Counted from the stretch's first letter, positions 25,122 through 34,955 are shown. The stretch is 64,000 nucleotides of DNA from Actinomadura craniellae (GCF_003289645.1 NZ_QLYX01000006.1:186001-250000); one strand, 5' to 3'. The notes: generated by a model from the sequence alone, not told the origin. Translations and numbers: made by a program.

Positions 25122-26176
25122 CGGGCGTTGACCTGTGCCTTTCCTGCTGCCTTGAGGATGTCGTTGAGGATCGTGAGGTCGTAGATCCCCTTCAGGTCGA
25201 CCGGTTCGAGCAGCCCGATCTCCTGGGCGTGCTGCGCTCCCGCCGTCAGCGAGGAGGCGACGGGGTCGGTGGTGAAGGTGATCTCCTTGAAGGCCGCGTC
25301 GAGGATCTTCTCGTCGATCGGCTTGCCGGAGAGCTTGGCGAGCTGGTCGTTGACGGCCTTCTTCGCGGCCGCCTGGTCGTTGTTGATGAAGTCGGTGGCC
25401 TCGACCGTGCCTTGGACGAGCTTCTTGACCAGGCCGGGGTTCTTCTTCGCGAACTCGGTGCTCACGATCAGGTGCGTGATGACGAACTTGCCGCCGGGCC
25501 AGAGGTCCTTCTCGTTGATCAGGCGCTTGCCCTTGCCTTCCAGGATCAGGCGCGAGGCGAACGGCTCGGGGACCCAGGCGCCGTCGATCGCGCCCTGCTT
25601 GAAGGTGTCGATGGTCTGGGAGTTCTCCTGCGGGACGATCTTCACGTCGCCGCTGCCGTCCTTGTTGGCGGTCAGGCCCTTGGACTTGAGGTAGTAGCGG
25701 ACGGCGACGTCCTGGGTGTTGCCGAGCTGCGGGGTGGCGATCTTCTTGCCCCTGAGGTCCTCGACGGACGTGATCTCGGGCTTGACGATCAGGGAGACGC
25801 CGCCGGAGGCCGCGCCAGAGATGATCTTGATGGCCTGGCCCTTGGACTTGGCCCAGGCGTTGATGGCGGGGTTGGGGCCGATGAAGGTCGCGTCGACCCC
25901 CTTGGCGAACAGCGCCTCGACCGCGGCCGGGCCGGCGTTGAACGAGGCGGTGGTGAGCTTGACGCCGGGGCCCAGGTTCTTGGCGAAGATGCCCTGCTGG
26001 ACGCCGACCAACGCGGTGGCGTGCGTGATGTTGGGGAAGAAGCCGAGCTTCACTTCCTTGGCTTCGCCGCCACCGGATCCCCCCGAGGAGTCGTCGCCAC
26101 ATGCGGTGAGCGCTCCCGCGCCAGCCAGGATGACCAGTGCCGCAGTGGCCGCACGCCACTTGAACGTTCGTCGCAT
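25118..26176 (-). CDS. SsuA/NrtA-like substrate-binding lipoprotein
   Basis: The 352-residue lipoprotein has lipobox LTACG followed by a Gly/Ser linker, then the NMT1/SsuA fold: VKLGFFPNITHATALVGVQQGIF, ALFAKGVDATFIGPNPAINAW, VEDLRGKKIATPQLGNTQDV and GAIDGAWVPEPFASRL. These features mark the nitrate/sulfonate/taurine family of ABC binding proteins; aliphatic sulfonate is my preferred guess because the window holds many sulfur genes. ATG at 26176 is chosen because AGGGAT precedes it by 7 bases; a TTG at 26182 is also in frame. It is the first gene of the leftward importer operon. Confidence 0.85.
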   Translation of the reverse strand: MRRTFKWRAATAALVILAGAGALTACGDDSSGGSGGGEAKEVKLGFFPNITHATALVGVQQGIFAKNLGPGVKLTTASFNAGPAAVEALFAKGVDATFIGPNPAINAWAKSKGQAIKIISGAASGGVSLIVKPEITSVEDLRGKKIATPQLGNTQDVAVRYYLKSKGLTANKDGSGDVKIVPQENSQTIDTFKQGAIDGAWVPEPFASRLILEGKGKRLINEKDLWPGGKFVITHLIVSTEFAKKNPGLVKKLVQGTVEATDFINNDQAAAKKAVNDQLAKLSGKPIDEKILDAAFKEITFTTDPVASSLTAGAQHAQEIGLLEPVDLKGIYDLTILNDILKAAGKAQVNAR

Positions 26177-27656
<1,480 letters not shown>

Positions 27657-27666
27657 CCCCGCTCCC

Positions 27667-28104
27667 GTGGCGCGCGAAGACGACGCCGAACCCCCCCGCC
27701 CGGCCGCGAAACGGCCGGCGGGGGGTGCGCCGCGCGGGCATCTCACCAGCCGGGCCACCATTTTGGCGATCGTGATGTGCGCGATCGCGCTGAGCCTGGC
27801 CTACCCTGTCCGCGAGTACATCGCCCAGCGGCGGCAGATCGCCGAGCTGAGGCATGACGAGCGGGTGCTTCAGGCCCGGGTGGCGGAACTCACCCGGCGC
27901 AAGGAGCGGCTGGGCGACCCCTCCTACGTCAAGCGGGAGGCCCGCCGCCGGCTGCACTACTGCATGCCGGGTGAGAAGTGCTACATCGTGCTCGACGGCG
28001 CCGGTGAGGACGATGGGGACGCTCCCGCGGACGGTCCCGCCCGCAGGCCCCCGTGGTACGAGGCGCTGTGGGGATCGGTCAGGGCCGCGGACCGGCCCGG
28101 CTGA
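27667..28104 (+). CDS. divIC: FtsB/DivIC-family septum formation initiator
   Basis: The 145-residue protein has a short cytoplasmic N-terminus, one membrane helix (ATILAIVMCAIALSLAYPV), an extracytoplasmic coiled coil (QRRQIAELRHDERVLQARVAELTRRK) and the family's end motif GDPSYVKREARRRLHYCMPGEKCYIV. It acts in the divisome with FtsL/FtsQ partners. The GTG start at 27667 lies 10 bases after enolase, so it is read with it. The two cysteines in HYCMPGEKCY could be linked outside the membrane. The acidic/Pro tail after residue 115 is variable in the family. Confidence 0.88.
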   Translation: MAREDDAEPPRPAAKRPAGGAPRGHLTSRATILAIVMCAIALSLAYPVREYIAQRRQIAELRHDERVLQARVAELTRRKERLGDPSYVKREARRRLHYCMPGEKCYIVLDGAGEDDGDAPADGPARRPPWYEALWGSVRAADRPG

Positions 28105-28155
28105 CCCGGGCACCATGAAAGATCGACTGGAACGCGGCAGCCGGGAGAGCCGAAA

Positions 28156-28674
28156 ATGATGGACGAGGCCGACATCGCGGCGGTGCATGCGCAGCTCGGC
28201 CGGCCGCCCCGCGGTGTGCGGGCGGTGGCGCACCGCTGCCCCTGCGGCCGGCCCGACGTGATCGAGACGGCACCCCGGCTGCCCGACGGAACCCCCTTCC
28301 CGACCCTGTACTACCTGACCTGCCCCAAGGCCGCGTCGGCGATCGGGACGCTGGAGGCCGGCGGGGTGATGCGCCACATGCAGGAGCGGCTGGCCACCGA
28401 CCCGAAGCTGGCCGCCGAGTACCGCGCCGCCCACGACGACTACCTGCGCCGCCGCGACGAAGCGGCGCGCGCCGAGGGGCTGGAACCGCTGCCCGCCGGC
28501 ACCCAGAGCGCGGGCGGTATGCCCGAGCGGGTCAAGTGCCTGCACGCGCTGGTGGCCCACGAGCTCGCGGTGCCCGGCGCCAACCCGTTCGGCGGGGAGG
28601 CCCTGGCCGAACTGCCGCAGTGGTGGCGTGGCGGCCCCTGCGTGTCCCCAGAGCCCCCCGAGGAGACCACATGA
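28156..28674 (+). CDS. DUF501 family protein
   Basis: The 172-residue protein matches the DUF501 pattern: LGRPPRGVRAVAHRCPCGRPDVIETAPRL, then GTPFPTLYYLTCPK and GGMPERVKCLHALVAHELA. The conserved Cys-x-Cys and later Cys and His residues suggest metal binding, but no activity is known. It lies in the conserved eno-divIC-DUF501-ppx block and its stop overlaps the ppx start as ATGA, so both are translated together. ATG at 28156 is followed by a second ATG at 28159; GGGAG upstream fits the first. Confidence 0.88.
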   Translation: MMDEADIAAVHAQLGRPPRGVRAVAHRCPCGRPDVIETAPRLPDGTPFPTLYYLTCPKAASAIGTLEAGGVMRHMQERLATDPKLAAEYRAAHDDYLRRRDEAARAEGLEPLPAGTQSAGGMPERVKCLHALVAHELAVPGANPFGGEALAELPQWWRGGPCVSPEPPEETT

Positions 28675-29606
28675 GCACCCCCGTCCCGAACCGGGTCGCC
28701 GCCGTCGACTGCGGGACGAATTCGGTCCGCCTGCTGATCGCCGACGCCGTCGACGGGAAGCTGACCGACGTAGAACGCCGGATGGAGATCGTCCGGCTGG
28801 GCCAGGGCGTCGACGAGACCGGCCGGCTGGCGCCCGAGGCGCTGGAACGGACCTTCACCGCCATGCGCGGCTACGCCAAGCTGATCGCCGCGCACCGGGC
28901 GGCCCCGGTCCGGGTGGTCGCCACTAGCGCGACCCGTGACGCGGCCAACCGGGCCGACTTCGTGGCCGGGGTGGTCGAGATCTTCGGTGTCGAGCCCGAG
29001 GTGATCACCGGGGCCGAGGAGGCCGGGCTCTCGTTCATCGGCGCCACCCGGGAACTGGTGGAACTGCGCCCGCCCCGCCCGTACCTGGTGGTGGACATCG
29101 GCGGCGGTTCCACCGAGTTCGTGCTCGGCACGTCCGAGGTGGAGGCGGCGCTGTCGGTGGACATCGGCTGCGTCCGGATGACCGAGCGGCACCTGCGCTC
29201 CGACCCGCCCACCCCCGACCAGATCGCCGCCGCCTCGGCCGACATCGACGCGGCGCTGGCCACCGTCCGCGAGCGGGTGCCGGTGGACGAGGCGCGCACC
29301 CTGGTCGGGCTGGCCGGCTCGGTCACCACGGTTGCGGGGATGGCGCTCGACCTGCCCGCCTACGACTCCGAGCGGATCCACCTCACCCGGGTGATGGCCG
29401 CCCAGGTGCACGAGGTGACCCGGGGGCTGCTGCGCTCCACCCACGAGCAGCGCGCCGCGGTCGGGGTGATGCATCCGGGCCGGGTGGACGTGATCGGCGC
29501 GGGGGCGCTGATCCTCGACCGCGTCATGCGCGAGTACGGCTTCAGCGCCGTGCTGGTCAGCGAGCACGACATCCTCGACGGCATCGCCTGGTCGCTGGTC
29601 GGGTGA
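28671..29606 (+). CDS. ppx: Ppx/GppA-family exopolyphosphatase
   Basis: The 311-residue protein belongs to the ASKHA fold: phosphate-1 loop [16 protein letters not shown], the [12 protein letters not shown] segment, and phosphate-2 loop [14 protein letters not shown]. It should cleave terminal phosphates from polyphosphate or the 5'-phosphate of pppGpp. It is the short, single-module form typical of actinobacteria (Ppx1-like, no C-terminal HD domain). GAGGAG lies before the ATG at 28671, which overlaps the DUF501 stop. The stop overlaps the GTG of the uracil-DNA glycosylase gene. Confidence 0.9.
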   Translation: MSTPVPNRVAAVDCGTNSVRLLIADAVDGKLTDVERRMEIVRLGQGVDETGRLAPEALERTFTAMRGYAKLIAAHRAAPVRVVATSATRDAANRADFVAGVVEIFGVEPEVITGAEEAGLSFIGATRELVELRPPRPYLVVDIGGGSTEFVLGTSEVEAALSVDIGCVRMTERHLRSDPPTPDQIAAASADIDAALATVRERVPVDEARTLVGLAGSVTTVAGMALDLPAYDSERIHLTRVMAAQVHEVTRGLLRSTHEQRAAVGVMHPGRVDVIGAGALILDRVMREYGFSAVLVSEHDILDGIAWSLVG

Positions 29607-30427
29607 ACGCACCCCCCAACGCGCCCTTCGTCCCTCCAGGGACGGGCTGGCCGGGCGACCCGGCCGGGCCCGACACCCCGGTGGCGCACGCTCCGGACGA
29701 GGTGGTGGAGCTGGCCGCGACGGCTCCCGGCCTGGCCGGGCTGTGCGCCCGGCAGTCGGTCTGCCGGGCCTGCTCCCGGCTGGTGGAGTGGCGGGAGCAG
29801 GTGGCGGTGGAGCGCCGCCGGGCGTTCGCCGACCAGGAGTACTGGGGCCGCCCGATCGCGGGCTGGGGCGCCGCCGACCCCGGCGTTCTGATCGTCGGCC
29901 TGGCTCCGGCCGCGCACGGCGGCAACCGCACCGGCCGGGTCTTCACCGGCGACCGCAGCGGCGACTGGCTGTTCGCCGCGCTGCACCGGGCCGGGCTGGC
30001 GGCGTTGCCGACGAGCGAGCACGCCGGCGACGGGCAGCGGCTGTTCGGTGCGCGGCTGGTCGCCGTGGTGCGCTGCGCGCCTCCCGACAACAAGCCGACC
30101 CCGGCCGAGCGCGCGGCCTGCCTGCCCTGGCTGGCTCGCGAGGTGGCCGAGGTGGCGGCCACGGTGCGCGTGGTGGTGGTTCTCGGCGGCTACGCCTGGC
30201 AGGGGATCTGGCCCGCGCTCAAGCAGGCGGGGTACGAACTGCCGCGGCCCCGGCCGCCGTTCGGCCACGGCGTGGAGGTCCTGCTCGCCCCGCCGCCGGG
30301 GACCGCCCCGGAACCGGTGCTGCTGCTGGGCTGCTACCACCCCAGCCAGCAGAACACGTTCACCGGCCGGGTGACCGCCGACATGCTGGAGGCGGTCTTC
30401 GTCCGGGCGCGCGAGTACGCGCGGTGA
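29603..30427 (+). CDS. Family 5 (UdgB-type) uracil-DNA glycosylase
   Basis: The 274-residue enzyme removes uracil and other deaminated bases from DNA. The family-5 motifs are clear: [22 protein letters not shown] and, near the end, [13 protein letters not shown]. Cysteines at [10 protein letters not shown] near residue 48 and others further on can form the iron-sulfur site known in this family. The GTG start overlaps the ppx stop (GTGA), so it is the last gene of the enolase operon. A short hairpin follows. The first 40 residues are Pro-rich and poorly conserved; a later start is possible. Confidence 0.9.
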   Translation: MNAPPNAPFVPPGTGWPGDPAGPDTPVAHAPDEVVELAATAPGLAGLCARQSVCRACSRLVEWREQVAVERRRAFADQEYWGRPIAGWGAADPGVLIVGLAPAAHGGNRTGRVFTGDRSGDWLFAALHRAGLAALPTSEHAGDGQRLFGARLVAVVRCAPPDNKPTPAERAACLPWLAREVAEVAATVRVVVVLGGYAWQGIWPALKQAGYELPRPRPPFGHGVEVLLAPPPGTAPEPVLLLGCYHPSQQNTFTGRVTADMLEAVFVRAREYAR

Positions 30428-30445
30428 CGGCGGGGCAGGGCCTTG

Positions 30446-30468
30446 GCCCAGCGATGTCGCCGCTGGGC
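30446..30468 (+). terminator. Terminator-like hairpin after the glycosylase gene
   Basis: An 8-bp stem (GCCCAGCG / CGCTGGGC) with a 7-base loop begins 18 bases after the stop codon at 30427. It lacks a T-run. Confidence 0.45.
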
Positions 30469-30532
30469 GCCCCCGTCCGGCCCTGACCCGCCGGTCCGTC
30501 CCCCGCTGATGTGATGCGCGGGTGACCGGCGA

Positions 30533-30564
30533 GGTTCGGAGAAATCTCGAATTTCCTCCGAACC
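30533..30564. promoter_or_regulatory. 32-base inverted repeat upstream of ndh
   Basis: The arms GGTTCGGAGAAAT and ATTTCCTCCGAACC pair over 13 bp with a single bulged base, around loop CTCGA. The centre lies about 68 bases before the ndh ATG. It is AT-richer than a normal local terminator and has no T-run. It could be an operator or an mRNA leader hairpin. Confidence 0.4.
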
Positions 30565-30616
30565 GGGGTGAGCGCCGACACGTGACGGGTTCCGGGCGGC
30601 GGGTAAGGGAAGCGGC

Positions 30617-31963
30617 ATGCCTGAGACCACGCACGTTCTGATCGTCGGCGGCGGTTACGTCGGCATGTACTCCGCGCTCCGGTTGCAGCGGCGGCTGCGC
30701 CGGGAACTCGCCCGCGGCGAGGTCCGCGTGACCGTCGTCGACCCCCAGTCCTACATGACCTACCAGCCGTTCCTGCCGGAGGCCGCGGCCGGCAACGTGG
30801 AGCCGCGGCACGTGGTGGTCCCGCTGCGCCGGGTGCTCCGCCGCTGCACGATCCTGAACGGGCGGGTGATCGCGATCGACCACGCCGCCCGGCGGGCCAC
30901 CGTCCGGGTGGAGGGCGCCGGCCGGTCACCGGACGGCGACCGGGAACTGTCCTACGACCGTCTGGTGGTGGGTGCGGGTTCGATCTCGCGGCTGCTGCCC
31001 GTCCCCGGGCTGGCCGAGTGCGGCATCGGCTTCAAAACCGCCGCCGAGGCCGTCTACCTGCGCAACCACGTGCTGGGCCAGATGGACGTCGCCGAGTCCA
31101 CCCACGACGAGCGGGCCCGGCGGCGGGCGCTGAACTTCGTGTTCGTGGGCGGCGGCTTCGCCGGGGTGGAGGCGCTGGCCGAACTGGCCGACATGAGCCG
31201 GGACGCCTGTAAGTGGTACCGGACCATCGAGCCGTCGGACCTGCGCTGGCACCTGATCGAGGCCACCGGCCGCATCCTGCCCGAGGTGGGCGAGGAGATG
31301 GGCCGCTGGACCATCGAGGAACTGCGCCGCGACGGCGTCGACGTGCGGCTGGACACGCTGGTGAAGTCGGCGGAGGACCAGCACATCGTGCTGAGCGACG
31401 GCACGGAGTTCGACGCCGGCACGCTGGTGTGGACCGCGGGGGTCAAGCCGAACCCGGTGGTCCGCGACACCGACCTGCCCGTGGACGAGAAGGGCCGGCT
31501 GAAGGCGACCGCCGACCTGACCGTCGAGGGAGTGCCGGACGCCTACACCGCGGGCGACGTCGCCGCGGTGCCCGATCTCACCAGGCCGGGGGAGTACTGC
31601 GCCCCCAACGCCCAGCACGCGGTTCGCCAGGCCCGGCGGCTGGCCGATAATCTCGTCGCCGACCTGCGTGGACGCCCGCGCAAACCGTACGAGCACCGTT
31701 ATGTCGGCTCGGTCGCGGGGCTTGGCTTGCACAAAGGTGTTGCAAACGTTTACGGGCTGAAGATACGTGGGCTTCCCGCCTGGTTTATGCACCGTACCTA
31801 CCATTTGTCGCGGGTCCCCACGGTGAATCGGAAGGCCCGGATCACCGCGGACTGGACACTGGGGCTCTTCTTCCCTCGTGAGATCATTTCGCTGGGCGAA
31901 GAACACGAGCCGCGACAGGAGTTCGAGCTGGCCGCGGGCCGGCAGGACGACGGAAAGTCCTGA
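30617..31963 (+). CDS. ndh: Type II NADH:quinone oxidoreductase (Ndh-2)
   Basis: The 448-residue flavoprotein passes electrons from NADH to quinone without pumping protons. Its FAD-binding Rossmann motif is VLIVGGGYVGMYSALRL, the NADH-binding one is FVFVGGGFAGVEALAELAD, and a third FAD segment is YTAGDVAAVPD. The C-terminal part (KGVANVYGLKIRGLPAWFMHRTYHL) forms the amphipathic membrane-binding helices of the family. The length is normal. It stands after a 189-base gap with a prominent inverted repeat. Base use near its end (31,700-31,900) becomes less GC-rich than the rest of the gene. Confidence 0.92.
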   Translation: MPETTHVLIVGGGYVGMYSALRLQRRLRRELARGEVRVTVVDPQSYMTYQPFLPEAAAGNVEPRHVVVPLRRVLRRCTILNGRVIAIDHAARRATVRVEGAGRSPDGDRELSYDRLVVGAGSISRLLPVPGLAECGIGFKTAAEAVYLRNHVLGQMDVAESTHDERARRRALNFVFVGGGFAGVEALAELADMSRDACKWYRTIEPSDLRWHLIEATGRILPEVGEEMGRWTIEELRRDGVDVRLDTLVKSAEDQHIVLSDGTEFDAGTLVWTAGVKPNPVVRDTDLPVDEKGRLKATADLTVEGVPDAYTAGDVAAVPDLTRPGEYCAPNAQHAVRQARRLADNLVADLRGRPRKPYEHRYVGSVAGLGLHKGVANVYGLKIRGLPAWFMHRTYHLSRVPTVNRKARITADWTLGLFFPREIISLGEEHEPRQEFELAAGRQDDGKS

Positions 31964-31969
31964 CGGGCC

Positions 31970-32013
31970 CTGCAGCGGCCCTGCAGTGACTCTGCAGTGG
32001 CCCTGCAGTGACA
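31970..32013. repeat. Four tandem 11-base repeats, each starting with CTGCAG
   Basis: CTGCAG palindromes begin at 31970, 31981, 31992 and 32003, exactly 11 bases apart. The units read CTGCAGCGGCC, CTGCAGTGACT, CTGCAGTGGCC and CTGCAGTGACA. They fill most of the gap between ndh and the next gene, so four palindromic sites lie on nearly the same face of the helix. Confidence 0.8.
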
Positions 32014-32036
32014 AGGGCCGGGAGGGAGCACGCCGA

Positions 32037-33293
32037 ATGCACGAAGGAACAGCCTCCCGGTTGGAACCGCTGCTCCGCCGCATCCTGCTCGGTTCGCCCG
32101 AACAGGACGCCGAGCTGCCGATCCGGGTCCGGGCCTGGGACGGCAGCGAGGTGGGCCCGGAGGGGGCGCCGGTCTTCGCGCTGCGACACCGGCGGGCGCT
32201 GCGCCGGCTGCTCTGGAAGCCGGGCGAGCTGGGGCTGGCCCGCGCGTACGTCGCCGGTGAGCTCGACATCGAGGGCGACATCTTCGCCGCGCTCGGCGCC
32301 GTCCAGCGGGTGATGCGCGGCGGCGACGAGCCGATCCGGCTGGGCAGCGACGAGAAGCGCGAGATCGTCCGGACGGCGGTGATGCTCGGTGCCGTGGGGC
32401 CCGAGCCCAGGCCGCCGGACGAGGAACTGCCGCCCGGCCGCCGGGCGGACGAGGCGGTGCTGCCGGCCGAGCCGAACGAGTTCTTCCGCCTGCTGCTGGG
32501 GCCCGCGCTGGTGTACGTCTGCGCCCGCTGGGAGGGCGCCGCGGACCTGGCGGAGGCGCAGCGGACCGCGCTCGACTCGGTCGTCTCCCGGCTGGGCCTG
32601 TTCCCCGGCGCCCGGGTGCTCGACCTCAGCGCGGGCTGGGGCGGCCTGGCGATGTACGCCGCGCGGCTGCACCGGGTCCGGGTGGTCGGGCTGGTGCGCT
32701 CGCCGGAGCAGGCCGACCACCTGCGCGCCGAGGCGGCCCGGGCCGGGCTGACCGACCGGGTCGAGGCCCGGCAGGGCGGCCTGCGGGCGGCGGGCGGTGG
32801 CCCCTACGACGCGGTGGTGGGGCTGAGCGGCGCCGAGCACTTCGGCCCGGACCTGCCCCGGATCCGGGAGCTGCTCGCGCCGGGTGGCCGGCTGGTGCTG
32901 CAGCAGATCGCCCGGCGGCCGGGCCCGCACCCGATCCGGCGCACGTTCACCACCAGCTACATGTTCCCCGAGGCCGGCGCGCTCTGGACGCTCGGCGACC
33001 TGGTGGGCGCGATCGAGACGGCCGGCCTGGAGGTGCGCACCGTCGGCGCGCTGCGCGAGGACTACGCCCGGACGCTGCGGGCCTGGGCCGCCAACCTGCA
33101 GCGGCACTGGGACGAGTGCGGCGCGCTCGCCACCCCGGGGCGGGCCCGGGCGTGGCTGCTGTACCTGGCGGCGTCGGCGCTGGCCTGCGAGAGCGGGCGA
33201 ATCGGCATGCATGAAATCTGTGCGATTCGTCGCGATCGTGACGGAAGAGCCGGAGAAGCACTGGTAGCGGGGCGCGAGGTACTGAGCCGTTGA
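32037..33293 (+). CDS. Cyclopropane-fatty-acid-synthase-like methyltransferase (divergent)
   Basis: The 418-residue protein has the CFA-synthase layout: an N-terminal lipid-binding half with LRHRRALRRLLWKPGELGLARAYVAGELDIEGD, then an SAM methyltransferase domain. Motif I reads VLDLSAGWGGLAMYAA where the family usually has LDIGCGWGG, and the later VGLSGAEHFGPDLPRI corresponds to the family's ExEHVG-type segment. The CFA bicarbonate/active-site residues are not all recognisable, so it may use another lipid or have altered activity. It should act on membrane phospholipids at the inner face. ATG at 32037 follows GGGAGGGA; an open frame back to 31878 overlaps ndh and is not used. Confidence 0.75.
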   Translation: MHEGTASRLEPLLRRILLGSPEQDAELPIRVRAWDGSEVGPEGAPVFALRHRRALRRLLWKPGELGLARAYVAGELDIEGDIFAALGAVQRVMRGGDEPIRLGSDEKREIVRTAVMLGAVGPEPRPPDEELPPGRRADEAVLPAEPNEFFRLLLGPALVYVCARWEGAADLAEAQRTALDSVVSRLGLFPGARVLDLSAGWGGLAMYAARLHRVRVVGLVRSPEQADHLRAEAARAGLTDRVEARQGGLRAAGGGPYDAVVGLSGAEHFGPDLPRIRELLAPGGRLVLQQIARRPGPHPIRRTFTTSYMFPEAGALWTLGDLVGAIETAGLEVRTVGALREDYARTLRAWAANLQRHWDECGALATPGRARAWLLYLAASALACESGRIGMHEICAIRRDRDGRAGEALVAGREVLSR

Positions 33294-33413
33294 TTCGGAC
33301 AGTAAATAACCGAAAATTCATGTCTTTGTGTAGCGTTCCATGATCGGCATAACCAGAATTTGTTTCGATATTAAACAGGTGCTCCAATGCGCCGATCCCG
33401 GTATGATTACGCC
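33294..33413. promoter_or_regulatory. AT-rich pocket with -10 box TATGAT before the tRNA
   Basis: This 120-base stretch is clearly poorer in G+C than anything else in the window and contains no gene. TATGAT (33402-33407) ends 6 bases before the first tRNA base, so transcription would start at or near tRNA position 1. The -35 region has no clear match. Confidence 0.5.
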
Positions 33414-33487
33414 GCCCCCGTAGCCCAACTGGCAGAGGCGGGCCCCCTAAAAGGGCCATTGTGTCGGTTCGAATCCGACCGGGGGTA
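33414..33487 (+). tRNA. Atypical tRNA, anticodon UAA (Leu, UUA codon), class I shape
   Basis: I fold 74 bases: acceptor stem GCCCCCG/CGGGGGT (first pair G-U), U8 A9, a 3-bp D stem with GG in the loop, a 5-bp anticodon stem GGCCC/GGGCC, a 5-base variable loop, a perfect T arm GTCGG-TTCGAAT-CCGAC, and discriminator A. CCA is not encoded (next bases CT). The anticodon loop is CCTAAAA, giving UAA at 33448-33450. Two things are odd: leucine tRNAs normally have a long variable arm, and position 33 is C instead of the almost universal U. It may be a specialised or degenerate tRNA. No other register of the anticodon stem works. Confidence 0.75.
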
Positions 33488-33583
33488 CTGGTCGGACCGA
33501 TACTCATCTGTCATCGGGGCGGAACTCATCGGCCTGGTTGTCCGTTTAGACTGATCCCTAGACCGGTTCAGTTGGAGGCAGTG

Positions 33584-34378
33584 ATGGAGAGCAGAAACCC
33601 GGCCTTCCGAAGCCGCGGCTTCGGCCAGCAGCCCGGGCAGGGGTCCCCCAGCCCGGCGGAGCTGCAGAACATGTACGACCAGCCGGCGTACGCGCCTCCC
33701 GCCGAGCGCCGGATGACGCTGGACGACGTGGTCGTCCGCGGGTTCCTGACCCTGGGCACGCTGGTGGTCACGGCCGCGCTCTCCTGGGCGCTGGTACCGG
33801 CCTCGGCTGCCTTCCCGGTCATCGTGGTGGCCTTCCTGTTGCAACTGGGCATCGGGCTGTTCATCTCGTTCCGGATGAGCATGAACCCGGCGCTGATCCT
33901 CAGCTTTGCCGGGATCTACGGGGTCGCGGTGGGCGTGCTCAGCCACGTCTACAACGACCTCTACAACGGGGTCGTGTTCCAGGCGGTGATCGGCACCGCA
34001 CTGGCCTTCGCGGCGATGCTCACCGTGCACGCGCTGCGGATCGTCCGCGTCACACCGAAGTTCACCCGGTTCGTGATCGGCGCCGGGTTCGCCCTGCTCG
34101 GCCTGATGCTGATCAACATCGTGGTCCAGCTCTTCGGCGCCGCGGACGGCATCGGCATCCGCGACCCCGGAAACCCGCTGGCCTACGTCTTCAGCGTGGT
34201 CGCGATCCTGGTGGGCTGCTTCTTCCTGCTGCTCGACTTCGACCAGATCGAGGAGGGCGTGCGCTCCGGGGCGCCGGACAAGTTCGCCTGGTACTGCGCG
34301 TTCGGCCTGGTGCTCAGCCTGGTCTGGATCTACCTGGAGATGCTGCGGCTGCTGTCGTACTTCTCCAGCTCGGACTGA
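33584..34378 (+). CDS. Bax inhibitor-1 (YccA/BI-1) family membrane protein
   Basis: The 264-residue protein has a polar 40-residue N-terminus, then seven membrane helices. Family features include FISFRMSMNPALILSF, GVLSHVYNDLYNGVVFQAVIGTA and the C-terminal LLLDFDQIEEGVRSGAPDKFAWYCAFGL, whose paired Asp residues form the pH/Ca2+-sensing core in studied members. It is thought to be a Ca2+ leak or membrane-stress protein; its role in actinomycetes is not settled. ATG at 33584 is chosen with GGAGG 5 bases before it (GTG at 33581 is possible). A 20-bp terminator follows immediately. Confidence 0.9.
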   Translation: MESRNPAFRSRGFGQQPGQGSPSPAELQNMYDQPAYAPPAERRMTLDDVVVRGFLTLGTLVVTAALSWALVPASAAFPVIVVAFLLQLGIGLFISFRMSMNPALILSFAGIYGVAVGVLSHVYNDLYNGVVFQAVIGTALAFAAMLTVHALRIVRVTPKFTRFVIGAGFALLGLMLINIVVQLFGAADGIGIRDPGNPLAYVFSVVAILVGCFFLLLDFDQIEEGVRSGAPDKFAWYCAFGLVLSLVWIYLEMLRLLSYFSSSD

Positions 34379-34394
34379 CGAGTCCGGTCACGCG

Positions 34395-34437
34395 ACGAAT
34401 CACCCCCGCCGGGCGAGGCCCGGCGGGGGTGATTCGT
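34395..34437. terminator. Strong terminator hairpin, perfect 20-bp stem
   Basis: Arms 34395-34414 and 34418-34437 are perfectly complementary around a 3-base loop. It lies 17 bases after the Bax-inhibitor gene and serves it, and perhaps the convergent DUF4287 gene. Confidence 0.85.
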
Positions 34438-34541
34438 TGTGCGGGATCACGCACCGGAGGTCGCACGGGGCTGCGACTGCGGGGTTGACCCAGGGCGGTC
34501 CCGCGAAGCGCGGATCCGGAGTTCGCCTCCCGGAAGGCAGG

Positions 34542-34769
34542 TCAGTAGTGGCGGGCGCGGCGGGTGCGCTCGTGCTCGCGCACCAGGGCCGACGCGTAGC
34601 CATGGGAGATGCCGTGCTCGTCGGCCAGCCAGTGGGAACGTTCCTCGCAGCGCAGGAAGGCGGGGCCGTTCTCGATTGCTCTGAACCACTCGGGGAGGTC
34701 ACGTCCGGTGACTGTCGGGATGCGCGCGATCAGTTTGCTGTGGGTCTCCGGCGAGTGGGTCAGTGACAT
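34542..34769 (-). CDS. DUF4287 family small protein
   Basis: The 75-residue protein is a single DUF4287 unit: LTHSPETHSKLIARIPTVTGRDLPEWFRAIENG, then HWLADEHGISHGYASALVREHERTRRA. The domain has no established activity; it is often found alone or beside DUF5655 in actinobacteria. ATG at 34769 has an excellent ribosome site GGAGG 6 bases before it, so the longer open frame to 34859 is not used. It stands alone between terminators. Confidence 0.82.
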   Translation of the reverse strand: MSLTHSPETHSKLIARIPTVTGRDLPEWFRAIENGPAFLRCEERSHWLADEHGISHGYASALVREHERTRRARHY

Positions 34770-34892
34770 CGGCACCTCCAGGGCCGTGCGGGGCTCTTCC
34801 TGCGACTCTGCAACAGCAAAACCGATGTGACAAGACCCCAACGCCGACCTGTCCGGCACGTAACGTAGATCCTTTGTGGACAGGGCGAAAAA

Positions 34893-34919
34893 CGGCCCGC
34901 GCGTGGGACGCGCGGGCCG
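34893..34919 (-). terminator. Intrinsic terminator of the thiolase gene
   Basis: An 11-bp GC stem (34893-34903 / 34909-34919) with a 5-base loop is followed on the minus strand by a run of five T residues, just after the thiolase stop. This is one of few terminators here with a T-run. Confidence 0.8.
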
Positions 34920-34955
34920 CCGGAGCCGGATGAGCCGGCCTGTGTCGGAGCAGGA

